In this document: in pieces, positions 25,079-36,289 of the stretch
Position numbering within the stretch: the stretch's first letter is position 1
Layout of the letters: the number at the start of each line of letters is the position of its first letter
Origin: Caprella mutica
Lineage: Eukaryota; Arthropoda; Malacostraca; Amphipoda; Caprellidae
DNA length: 64,000 bases
Reading direction: 5' to 3'
Assembly (NCBI GenBank): GCA_947561585.1
Contig: CANNZV010000917.1
Location: 106,976-170,975, forward strand
Translations under genes and position numbers: made by a program
Notes under the pieces: model-generated
Seen by the model: only the letters and a program-made list of their open reading frames with translations
Told to the model about the DNA's origin: nothing
Databases searched by the model: none

Positions 25079-25125
25079 GTAGAGAGAAGGCGAAGAAGAA
25101 ATGGTGAGACAGGTTATGAATATTC

Positions 25126-25493
25126 GTATACACTATCAAACAACTAGTCAAACTGTTTGTAAAAGTCAACATGTAAAGTTTAACAGATATGTTAGAGCTC
25201 ACGTCCACGCGTTCTTTTTCAAACTGTTTGACAAACGTTGTGTTGCAAGTATCAAGGTACAGCAAATTAATTGTATATAGACTATAGCTATGAAAGTACT
25301 ATGCGTGATTGTATGTCTGAAAACTTATAAATCATCACCTATAAGAAATTATACAGTACAGCTTAGTTTTCGATTCTATTGTTTGAGAAACAATTCGCTT
25401 CAAACTTGCGATTTTATTTTATGACTACACTAATATTAAACTTATTTTACCTAGTTTGACAAACAATTTGACGAAGTGTTTGACAGTGTGTAC
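25126..25493. mobile_element. Short TIR element (MITE-like), 368 bp
   Basis: The left end reads GTATACACTATCAAACAACT then AGTCAAACTGTTTGT. The reverse complement of the right end reads GTACACACTGTCAAACACTT then CGTCAAATTGTTTGT. About 36 aligned bases match with a handful of differences. Additional CAAACTGTTTGACAAAC copies are subterminal (25214-25240). No transposase frame is inside. The target duplication is not clear, so the exact ends and superfamily are uncertain. Confidence 0.65.
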
Positions 25494-26732
25494 GGGGCGT
25501 TTCACTATACATAATAAGATAAAACTATTTAATTTCATATGTTTCATAGAAAGTTAGATCATAGAATATATACATATATTCTTTTTCCAATATGGCCAGG
25601 TAAAAGATTCAATGTAACTTATTAATCAACATTATAGAACACCTGGTACAAACTAACAATGGAAATGAAAATGAACACATTCTGTCAGATATATATAGAG
25701 ATATTTAAAACAACACTCTGTGATGTTAACATGTACACATCTAATATTGATATTTACACATCTAATAACAAATTCCGATAACATCAATATAGATGATGCC
25801 CTCAAATATTATAAGAATTTTTGAATAAGTATCAGAGACTGTAAGACAAAAGTTTGATGCTGTTACAAATAGAGAGGCTGTGTTCTATTCTATAAAGCAT
25901 ATGCATATTTCACCATTGAATATACCCTAGCTATCGATGCTTAAAAAGTTTTAAAATGTTTGGACACATGATAGTGTGTATTGTAAAGAGAGCCTATTGC
26001 TTTTGATGGGGAATCCAAAGTTAGGATTAGGTGCACCTATTTCTTGGTAATATGAGCCAGAACCATCAGAACTTTTCTCGATACATTACCTACATATTTG
26101 GGAGTTTATTATTGAAATGGGCTATAGATGCAAAGTGGTGTTGCTTTCATAGTGTGATACTCGTGCATCAGTATTATTCTAGTCTTTAGATTATACTGGC
26201 AATTTCATTTTATAATCTAGGGATCTTTTTTCTATGCATTTTTACTATCGTTATTTTATATATCTATAACTAAATTATTATTAATAGCTTATTGTAATTA
26301 GTTAAGAAAATAAACTACATCATTTATGGAATTAATTAATAATTACTATCAGAAAATAATCGAGAATTACAGTGTAAAATCAGAGCTTAAAATATAATAG
26401 TTTTTTTATTAATTTAAAATATGCGTAATATGATAACAATATATCAGCTAAGTTTGCCATTCATTTCAAACATTACGTTACTTTATTTGACTGCCTGGTG
26501 GAACATTTGAAAGGCTCGTAAACATTGGAAATAATACTGAACGATACAATGTTGGAAGGCCTCTAAGATTCTGTCAAACAAAATTATAATGGAGGGCTTA
26601 TAGGAGGTATTGAGAACATTAAAAGAACAGTCACTTGCAGCTGTGCGGTGGCGTTAATGGACAGTCACACACGACAGGTAGGAATGAGAGGGATGAGAGC
26701 AATTTGAAAAAGATGAACAGTGTTGATGAATA
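25494..26732. other. Unique AT-rich non-coding sequence
   Basis: No gene, element end or structured motif recognised. Confidence 0.6.
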
Positions 26733-27207
26733 AGACTAGCCAACAGTGACAATGAGGAAAGAAAAGACTAGCCAACAGTGACAATGAGGAAAATAAAAGA
26801 CTAGCCAACAGTGACAATAAGGAAAGAAAAGACTAGCCAACAGTGACAATAAGGAAAGAAAAGACTAGCCAACAGTGACAATAAGGAAAGAAAAGACTAG
26901 CCAACAGTGACAATGAGGAAAGAAAAGACTAGCCAACAGTGGCAATAAGGAAAGAAAAGACTAGCCAACAGTGACAATAAGGAAAGAAAAGACTAGCCAA
27001 CAGTGACAATAAGGAAAGAAAAGACTAGCCAACAGTGACAATGAGGAAAGAAAAGACTAGCCAACAGTGGCAATAAGGAAAGAAAAGACTAGCCAACAGT
27101 GGCAATAAGGAAAGAAAAGACTAGCCAACAGTGACAATAAGGAAAGAAAAGACCAGCCAACAGTGACAATAAGAAAGAAAAGACTAGCCAAAACTGACGA
27201 AAAGAAA
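26733..27207. repeat. 32-bp minisatellite, about 15 copies
   Basis: The unit is GACTAGCCAACAGTGACAAT followed by AAGGAAAGAAAA. Variants are GTGGCAAT and AATGAGG. The minus-strand frame at 27089-27277 is mainly repeat-derived. Confidence 0.97.
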
Positions 27208-27983
27208 AGCTGTGTAAAGTGATTCTAAGTTGAGTCTCATCACCGCATTCACTAATATTATTAATAAACTGTATCAAGGAACGTGCCTGGAATACATCGA
27301 CAGCAAATTACGCCTCTAAATTCCAGGGCTGCTCAAATGGGAATCTGATACAGAGGAATATTCCAGGCCGATAGATGAGATGACAGAATTTGATAATAAG
27401 GGATATACAGCGGGAATATATAGATGGAATATTAAGATGAGGGGGGAAGTAAAATGAATGTAAACTTTGAGTAAGGTATTACAATATAGGAAATATTATA
27501 GAACTAGCACGATAATATAGTAAAATATACAATAATAAAACTATAAATGATAACTTATTATAATATATAATGCAATAAAATGATACATGTTTAAACTCAC
27601 TACATTTAAATAGTTTAAACATATTAATCACTGCTCCAATAACCTCAATACAGACTGAATACCAATTTGAGTTATAGTAACAGAAGACTTGCACGGAACA
27701 TTTCAATTATTGCAGCTACAATATAGATATTAGCGTGTAATAATGGCCATTGGTTTGGGTAGCGATATGCGTCAGGGAGCAATAAAATGACAGAAATATG
27801 TGTTATTGCCTTCGATTAGAGGCACATCGCTCACAGTCTCACTGAAATGACTAATAAATTAACTCTGATGTCATAGCAGAGCCAAAAAACACAGACCATA
27901 AACTCAGGATTGGGAGGCAAATAATTAACTAAATGCACGAACGATGTTAGTGTGTGGCAAAGCCGTCAAATATTCAGATGATG

Positions 27984-28045
27984 GGGAGGGGGGGGGGAGT
28001 GAGGAGGAGTTTTTAGGAGGAGTTGTGAGGAGGAGTTGCATGGTA
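27984..28045 (+). other. G-rich tract, potential G-quadruplex
   Basis: GGGG, A, then a run of ten Gs, followed by several GGAGGAG groups on the plus strand. A G-quadruplex is possible but untested. Confidence 0.6.
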
Positions 28046-29689
28046 GTCTTGAGAGGCATGATTTATTAAATATATTTAAAAACTATCTCAGCACAGTGAA
28101 TTAATGACATTATATTGATTATTTTTGTGTGAATTGCATGTGGATGAATTGGTATGAACGAAATTACTTGTAAATAGTTTTGTTGCGGACAACGTGCTAA
28201 TAAATTTGGTGTGAATTAATATCTGTTCTTTACAGTCATTCAGTGTTCCGGCTTCTTCAGTGAATGTCCAAAGAGAATAAATAAAGAGGCTAAGCAATGC
28301 CTAACAGCTTTTCATCACATCTTTGCCCTATAAATTGTATAGAGTGCTAAACTATAAGCCGTACCTGCCTTACCTATAAAGGCACAAACGTGGCAAGAAG
28401 GAATCATAGTGCGATATCTTATTCCCAGTATATTGAGGTTAAACTGAAATATACAACTCTAATGGATGCTTGTGATATCTTGAGGCATATCTTTATTGCT
28501 CATGTTATTATAGAGCAGTGAGATAATATTTAGATGTTGAGGTTAATGTATTATATGATAAATAAAAACTATGTTCTAATGGAAAGTTATATTATTCCAA
28601 TTTAATTGATGAAAAAATATTGTATTGTCATGGGTAGAATTAAATATAAATAATATGCAAAACAAAATGACAAATTGGTCGCTTTATTCTATTTCAAATG
28701 AAATAAGTTTATTGTAAATTATACAAAAAATCATTCAAAATGCATCATGTAAAATATATCTTTGGAAAGTAATTATCTCGTCTATAATGAAGGTAAATTA
28801 AATAGCTTTCAAATTATATAACTTTCAAATTTAATAACTCTTAAATTAAATAACTTTTATATTCAATAACTTTTGAATTAAATAACTTTCATAATAAATA
28901 CAGTTGACAGAAATTTCTTGATGTACCAAATTAATTATCAAAAACTGATCTAGATTGCAGGGTTCACATCTACGTTTATTTTGTGTCAATCTTTACCATT
29001 ACATTCAATAGAAAATGATCAAAATGAATGAAAGAGAATTTTCTTTCCCTTTTATTATAAACACACAAACGCACCTATATAATCCCAAATCAACAAAGCA
29101 ATCAATCAATATCCTCCTGTAGATTCAGCCTGAAGAAATTCAATGGCACCTTTAATGATACAAACGAGATTTAAAATCTAACTTTTTTCATTGTCGAACC
29201 ATGACATGAAATGAACGATCGATATAATTCTGTGTCTATAATAAGACATGAGTAAGATGAATGGATGATATAACTTATATGTTTGTGTCCATAGAGTACA
29301 TAGATATATATCATATATCATGTATTGCTATATGGAACATGGATTCTCTTTTTTAACCGTCGGTGTATAGATATTATTAATTTCTACTTCAAAATTGTAA
29401 AAAATATGAAATGTTACAACATAACAAAATGGATGATGACATATCAGGTAAGTCATAATTAAGTAACACAATAGTCATCAGAATTGATGTTCAAGAAAGT
29501 ATTAAAATGTGAGCTGACACCTTTCTTCACATTCACACAAACCATTCAGAGCGTATGAATGGTCACACAGCTCACACAAATGACTTGTGTAGCTACACAA
29601 CACAGGCTCAATGAAATGTTCCACAGCAATCTGTGTTTGCTTTGTACACAGTTCCATGTAACTAATCTGAAAGGATCCAAGAGCTCCAT

Positions 29690-29880
29690 AATTTAGATGA
29701 AAGTTTTGGAGTGTAAAGTTTTAGTTCAGTTTTCCCATAAGAAGGGCGGGAATTAAAGAAAACGAGAGACTCTTATCAAGGCGAGGGCAGAGAAACAAAC
29801 TTTGTGCTGCTAATTAGGTTATATTACTTTAAATTAGCTCTGTATTGGCTTTAATCTGCTTACAGAAACGTGACTGCAAG
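29690..29880. promoter_or_regulatory. Candidate conserved non-coding island
   Basis: A higher-complexity stretch with motif words typical of enhancers: CTTATCAAGG, AAACAAACTTTGTG (HMG-box-like), GCTAATTAGG and TTAAATTAGC (homeodomain-like), and GGCTTTAATCTG (TAATC, Otx/bicoid-like). There is no open frame of note. The call rests on motif density only. Confidence 0.25.
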
Positions 29881-29889
29881 AGAGTGGCA

Positions 29890-30134
29890 AATAATACCTA
29901 CACCTTATTAGTTACTATACCTGCCCCTATTTAGTAGAGGAATAATACCTACACCTATTATTGTGACTATACTTGCACCCTGTTTAATAGAGGTATAACA
30001 CCTACATCAATTATTAGTGACTGTACCTGCCTCTATATAGTATGGAATAATACCTACACCAATTATTAGTGACTATACCTGCACCCTATTTAATTAAGGA
30101 ATAATACCTACATTTCATTAGTGACTATACGCAG
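29890..30134. repeat. About 52-bp minisatellite, 4.6 copies
   Basis: The unit starts AATAATACCTACACC and continues ATTATTAGTGACTATACCTG and CACCCTATTTA. Starts are at 29890, 29941, 29993, 30045 and 30100. It is diverged and therefore older than the long arrays nearby. Confidence 0.9.
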
Positions 30135-30350
30135 TTAGAGAATAAAACACCTGAAAAGTTAACATTTAATTACTTATTTTCCTTATCATTTACTTTTCCT
30201 ATTGATACACTAATTAAATTGATCTACTTCAAGTCGGAATAATTACTATAATATGAAAAATGTAGCCACTCTATGATGTAACTAATCGATATAAATAAAT
30301 GAATGAATAAATAAATATATGAAGTGACTATAGTTATAGTTACTTATAGG

Positions 30351-31115
30351 GGTGACCGGACATTTCGTTATCGGACGTTTCATTAACGGACGTTTCGTTA
30401 TTAGGACGTTTCGTTACCAGATTTTTTCACTTGTTTTGTATTTATTTATTTGAAATGGGTTGCAGACTACAATTCATACCAATCCCATACATAATGAATT
30501 TATACTACTTTAAATTATTAGGTTAAACATACATTTTATTCGTCTGCTAAGTATCTGGTTATACATTGATTATAATCAGAGGTATTAAAATTAACGTTCA
30601 TCATTTAATATCTTTGATTAGAAAAGTTGGAAGTGAAAATATCATGAATACTGATCGATATAGAAGTTAAATAACAGTAATTCTATTTTATTTTTCCTCA
30701 CATGATCGAAAATATGGTTCAGTCCGAGAACTTGGAGCTTCCTCTACTGCCCCCATTGGGGAAAAATCTATTGTTTTTGATATTATTAACGTTAGGGTAA
30801 AGATCCAATTACCAGATGTTACATGTTACCGAATGAAAAATAACATAATGGACAACATAATATTCCGAAATTTTGTGAAGATAGTAAATATTTTCGATCA
30901 TAAAAGACTAAATAATTTAACATTTCAAATTAATATTTTAATTTTCAAATACAATTTTCTAAAAGAAATATGCAATATATATTCAAATATATATTTATAA
31001 TGTATGGATTGATATAATTGATATTCTATAACTAATTTCAAATTTTAAAAAATCGTTCGTGCGGGAACGAAAAATGTGGCAATGAATCGTTCTAGTAACG
31101 AAACGTCCTACCACC
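30351..31115. mobile_element. Foldback-type element with iterated GGACGTTTCGTTA units
   Basis: The left end reads GGTGACCGGACATTTCGTTA and then iterates CGGACGTTTCRTTA-like units about every 14-16 bp up to about 30420. The reverse complement of the right end reads GGTGGTAGGACGTTTCGTTA. The ends are therefore inverted and share the GGACRTTTCGTTA core. The interior is AT-rich and encodes nothing recognisable, so it is non-autonomous. No clear target duplication was found. Related elements are at 39213 and 42760. Confidence 0.7.
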
Positions 31116-31179
31116 ATTTGAAAGGTAGAAAGAACTGATATCGAATATTTTTTATTTTATCATTATTATTGGTATATCA

Positions 31180-32103
31180 TATCTCTCCTCTCTCATTCCA
31201 CCTCCTCTCTTATTCCACCTCCTCTCTTATTCCATCTTCTCTCTTATTCCACCTCCTCTCTTATTACATTTTCTCTCTTATTCCACCTCCTCTCTTATTC
31301 CACCTCCTCTCTTATTCCACCTTCTCTCTTATTCCACCGCCTCTCTTATTCCACCGCCTCTCTTGTTCCACCTCCTCTCTTATTCCATCTTCTCTCTTAT
31401 TCCACCTCCTCTCTTATTCCACCTCCTCTCTTATTCCACCTCCTCTCTTATTCCATCTTCTCTCTTATTCCACCTCCTCTCTTATTACATTTTCCCTCTT
31501 ATTCCACCTCCTCTCTTATTCCACCGCCTCTCTTATTCCACCTCCTCTATTATTCCACCTCCTCTCTTATTCCATCTTCTCTCTTATTCCACCTCCTCTC
31601 TTATTACATTTTCTCTCTTATTCCACCTCCTCTCTTATTCCACCTCCTCTCTTATTCCACCTTCTCTCTTATTCCACTGCCTCTCTTATTCCACCGCCTC
31701 TCTTATTCCACCTCCTCTCTTATTCCATCTTCTCTCTTATTCCACCTCCTCTCTTATTCCACCTCCTCTCTTATTCCACCTCCTCTCTTATTCCATCTTC
31801 TCTCTTATTCCACCTCCTCTCTTATTACATTTTCTCTCTTATTCCACCTCCTTTCTTATTCCACCTTCTCTCTTATTCCACCTTCTCTCTTATTACATTT
31901 TCTCTCTTATTCCACCTCCTCTCTTATTCCACCTCCTCTCTTATTCCACCTTCTCTCTTATTCCACCTTCTTTCTTATTCCACCGCCTCTCTTATTCCAC
32001 CGCCTCTCTTATTCCATCTTCTCTCTTATTCCACCTCCTCTCCTATTCCACCTCCTCTCCTATTCCACCTCCTCTCTTATTCCACCTCCTCTCTTATTCA
32101 ATC
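31180..32103. repeat. 17-bp pyrimidine-rich minisatellite, about 54 copies
   Basis: The unit is TCTCTTATTCCACCTCC, with ATCTTC, ACATTTTC, ACCGCC and ACCTTC variants. The ATTACATTTTC marker lies at 31263, 31484, 31603, 31824 and 31892. The first two and the next two repeat at a 340-bp (20-monomer) offset, evidence of a block duplication. Two plus frames (380 and 318 codons) run through it because the unit has no stop word in those frames. The translated 17-residue repeats are leucine/serine-rich artefacts. Confidence 0.97.
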
Positions 32104-32245
32104 TTTTACTTCTTCTTCTTTCCTCCACTCCACTCCTCTCTTATCCACCTCCTTTCTTTCTCTTCTCATATTTCCACCTTTCTCTCTACCTCTCCTTTCC
32201 TCCTTCCCCTCCTCCTCCCCCCTAGCACCCCCCCCCCCCCTCCCC
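32104..32245. repeat. Polypyrimidine tract ending in a C run
   Basis: Continuation of the preceding array as irregular CT-rich sequence, ending in a run of 14 Cs. Together with the array it forms about 1 kb with strong pyrimidine bias, a candidate for triplex or replication-slippage behaviour. Confidence 0.9.
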
Positions 32246-33537
32246 TCACACCTAAAAGACAATCTCCCTCTAATAATGAACTCATTAACGCGTCCCCACC
32301 ACTCCTCCTAACCCCCTAAAGCCAGACCCCCTCATTATGGGGGGCACTACCCCCCTCCTCATAATAGCAAATATTGGAGACACTTGTCAAACTACGTAGT
32401 TATCTTCCAAACCCGAGCGAAAAGATGAAGCTGAGGTGAAGATAAACCAATGCATCCTACGTAACAAAAACTCACCAAAATATAATAGGCCTTTTGTACA
32501 ACTCTAAATTATTGACTCTTATATATTACTTAGCAATAGTATCAGTCATAGATATATTTATGTGAGTACAGTATAGACGATAACTATGGTGGTAATGGAA
32601 CTTCCAAAGCCTTAAAGTTGTCAGGTGTTTAGCATTGTTTTGGCATTGGCTCTCAAGCCCCCTAATCAGTGAACCAATCCACTCTCATTGTCAACAGGCC
32701 CCCGTAATGAGCCCCCCTTTTGCCCCCTTTTAAATACACCCCCCTCTTGCTCTCTGCTAATTGGTTCTTACTTTTAACCAATGAACGGCGCTGGCGCTTT
32801 TTTTTTCCACCGGCGCAGTCTTCACTAATTGAAAGAAATAACATCTGATGAAAACAAAATTAGCTAATTGCTCTCCAACTAATTGGACTGATTTAAATAG
32901 GAAATTAGCTCGCAAAATGACTTAATTAACTTGCCTTGATTATATCGCATGTTACATTAAAAAGAATATGTATTTAAATGATGGAGTGATTGAATAGGCC
33001 TCTAATTTAATAAGTAATTAGTTCTTTTTATGATGTTGAGACTTTATTCCTCCTTATAATTGGCTAGCGAGGAAACTTTGCTCCGATTTAATTAACTAAT
33101 TTCTACTGCCACAGATCTTCTACTGATGAATATATTTCTAATTGAAATTATTATTACTGTGTCTTAGATTTTCTAACTTTAATTTATATTTTACTTAAAT
33201 TAAAATTCTACATATTTAACATTGAGTTTGTGTAGTAAAGATTCAATAATATTGATAAACTATTGAATATATTCTTCTAAAGTGACAATCACGAAAAAGT
33301 GATGTTCTGGTTATATTTATTTTTATTGTTATAGTAAATAGGATATTTAACCTTTAAATATTATCAATTAATTTTAAAAATATTTAGAAAATGTGAATTA
33401 GATGTTTCTCAATGTGGATTATTAATAATATTTGTTAATAGTATTCAAATAAATATTGTCACATTAAGATGCTTTTAATATAGCAAATAAGAACAACCTC
33501 ACCTACCTACATTATATCTTCTCTCATCTATAGAATG
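32246..33537. other. Unique sequence with C-rich and homeodomain-motif patches
   Basis: No gene. The part at 32690-32750 has several C runs (CCCCCCTTTTGCCCCC). The part at 32855-32960 has dense TTAGC, TAATTG and TTAATTAA words (AATTAGCTAATTGC, CTAATTGGAC, CTTAATTAAC), compatible with homeodomain binding clusters. The minus frame at 32662-32844 is KRG-rich and unconvincing. Confidence 0.5.
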
Positions 33538-33992
33538 CAGGGGCTGGACAAAATAATGGGAACACCTTGCAGCTCTTCCGTGGAATAAAGATTTGTGAAG
33601 CTCCCAAAGAACAGTTTTTGTGGAGTTTAGAGGCCGTTGTATTGCGACTTGCTCTAACAATTCGATTTATAGTCCCATGTTCTCTTTCAGACAACTTCGA
33701 CTTTCAGTCAGACCTGTGCTTTGCTGAGGACGTTTATCCTTCTCTTTCAAAGGAAGTCGATACTTTAGAGACTGTACCTCTTGTAACACCAATCACTCGG
33801 ACAGTTTATGTTACACTAGCGTCTTTCTTTGAAAATTTGTAAGGTCTACTATTTTTAAAGGATTAGAATCATTTTTTATGAATATCTGTAGAAGCAGATT
33901 TTTTAAATAAATGTTAAACATGTAAAGTAAACTTTGCTTTTCTATAGCTTGATGTCAAATTGTTAGAATTTTGAGGCTTTGTCCAACCCCTG
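33538..33992. mobile_element. Small TIR element (Tc1/mariner-type ends), 455 bp
   Basis: The left end is CAGGGGCTGGACAAA and the reverse complement of the right end is CAGGGGTTGGACAAA, a 15-bp inverted repeat with one mismatch. The right flank begins TA; the left flank is TG, a possible decayed TA duplication. The left end continues AATAATGGGAACACC, a form I associate with Tc1/mariner-like repeats. The 91-codon stop-free frame inside has no ATG at its start (it opens on TTG) and no transposase motif I recognise, so the element looks non-autonomous. Confidence 0.75.
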
Positions 33993-35194
33993 TACATTCA
34001 TTCACTTACAGTACAGAAATATGTGTAATGCGTATTCCAGTATAGCACCTATCACAGAGTGTGGATATTTGTACATAGCAGCTGTGTGAAAGAACAATGA
34101 ATAAATAAAACATTGTTAAATTGTACCAGAAAATGAAATTATCTGTTATAGGTGAATTGGTGGAAACTATGATAACTAGGAATATTTAATACAAATGTTA
34201 ACAATATTGTATAACTGATTTTGCAATACCAATGAATTATTTCCATATTATATTTGACGGCGTAATTCCATAAGAGTCATATTAGGAATGCTGTATAAGT
34301 CAATGAAATGAAAATCTTAAGTTATTAAAGGTATTATATTTTCTTTCAATGATTTACTCTGAAAATAAATTAAACTGTTAAAAGTATAATGATTTAAAAT
34401 GGATTTAGCAATTTCTGTAACTATTTTCATCATTAGAATAATATAATGATTGGCATTGTTAAATTACACTAAAGATTAAACAGAGGAATATTGAAATAAA
34501 ATAATAATGCTGATCCAAAGATTTCTTCGTGATTTCAGAACAGCGAAATGTGATTAGTTTAATTAGCTGTAAAATCTCGTTATAACGGATAGGTAAAAGT
34601 CACTAAATTGGAATATCTTTGCTATCTTATGAATTAGATATGAGTATTGTCTTATAACAATTTAATGTTAAGATATCACTTTTACAATAAAGAAATGGGA
34701 AGTATATGATTATTAACCAATTTCACTATCCGTATGAATGAGGTTTCTCTATCGGACTATAGAGGTAGCCACTATATTGATAAATAATAAAGTTAATTTC
34801 TATTATAATTAAGTATCAACACGCACTTAATTATTATTTCAATTAAATTATCAAAGCCTGAGTTCTTAATAACATTTGTAATTTAGCTACTTATTGATCC
34901 TCCGTTAATACAAATAAAAAGTTGCAATATATAGATAGTAAATAAAACAATATATAGATGCAATGTGTCCCCCATTACATTATGATAATTAAAAAAAACT
35001 ACCATTAAAATATATATTGAATTTATGTAAATTAAAGCAGTTTAATGATGAATATCAACTCCATTAATTTATTCTATATGCAAAATGTATTGTATTTTAC
35101 AAAGGATAAACTATTGCTATCAAATTTACATGCAATGGAATAAATACTAAAGAGTGAACACACATGAATTAAAATTAGCTATATTGATCAGAAA
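33993..35194. other. Unique AT-rich non-coding sequence
   Basis: No gene, RNA or element recognised. Confidence 0.6.
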
Positions 35195-36133
35195 CACATT
35201 TGAGTGGCTGTAGAGTGGTCACATACACCTTTGAGTGGCTATACAGTGGTCAAATACACCTGTGAGTGGCTGTACAGTGGTCACATACACCTGTGAGTGG
35301 CTGTGAGTGGTCACATACACCTTTGAGTGGCAGTACAGTGGTCACATACACCTTTGAGTGGCTATACAGTGGTCAAATACACCTGTGAGTGGCTGTATGA
35401 TGATCACATACACCTGTGAGTGGATGTACAGTGGTAACATACACCTGTGAGTGACTGTATGGTGGTCACATACACCTGTTAGTGGCTGTACAGTGGTCAC
35501 ATACACATGTGAGTGGCTGTATGGTGGTCACATACACCTGTGAGTGGCTGTAGAGTAGTCACATACACCTGTGAGTCAATGTACAGTGGTCACATACACC
35601 TGTGAGTGGCTGTATGATGGTCACATACACCTGTGAGTGACTGTATGGTGGTCATATACACATGTGAGTGGCTGTATGGTGGTCACATACACCTGTGAGT
35701 GGCTGTAGAGTGGTCACATACACCTGTGAGTCAATGTACAGTGGTCACATACACCTGTGAGTGGCTGTATGATGGTCACATACACCTGTGAGTGGCTGTA
35801 TGGTGGTCATATACACCTGTGAGTGGCTGTATGATGGTCACATACACCTGTGAGTGGCTGTATGGTGGTCATATACACCTGTGAGTGGCTGTATGATGGT
35901 CACATACACCTGTGAGTGGCTGTATGGTGGTCATATACACCTGTGAGTGGCTGTATGATGGTCATATACACCTGTGAGTGGCTGTATGGTGGTCACATAC
36001 ACCTGTGAGTGGCTGTACAGTGGTCACATACACCTGGGAGTGGCTGTACAGTGGTCACATACACCTGTGAGTGGCTGTATGGTGGTCACATACACCTGTG
36101 AGTGGCTGTATGGTGGTCACATACACCTGTGAG
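35195..36133. repeat. 31-bp minisatellite with E-box in each unit, about 30 copies
   Basis: The unit is TGGTCACATACACCTGTGAG followed by TGGCTGTACAG or TGGCTGTATGG. Each unit carries CACCTG (E-box). At 35770-35990 two monomer types alternate strictly (GATGGTCAC and GGTGGTCAT; the latter at 35801, 35863, 35925), giving a 62-bp dimer. One short unit is near 35295. Confidence 0.97.
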
Positions 36134-36289
36134 GCGAAATAAACAAAGCCAGTGAGCACAAATAAGCTCTAACAAGAAGGTAAACTTTGAACGGACTTTT
36201 TTCAGTTAACTTCGGCTGAGTTTTTAGCAAATGTTGACAACTGTAATGAATGAAAGACGCCTTCTGAATTATGCATCTGGAAAACAGAG

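Larger units (their letters stand above)
27208..29889. other. Unique non-coding sequence
   Basis: No gene is recognised. A G-rich run is at about 27984-28045. A loose 22-bp AT-rich repeat (AACTTTCAAATTAAATA-like, about five copies) is at 28797-28897. A higher-complexity patch at about 29690-29880 is listed separately. Short frames at 27479-27706 and 28088-28297 show no known domain. Confidence 0.6.

Noticed and set aside
31169..32319. Two long plus-strand frames (380 and 318 codons)
   Set aside because: They are translations of the 17-bp pyrimidine array in two frames; no initiation context, domain or unique sequence supports a protein.
33567..33842. 91-codon frame inside the CAGGGG element as a transposase
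   Set aside because: Opens on TTG, lacks ATG, has no DDE/D or helix-turn-helix pattern I can recognise.
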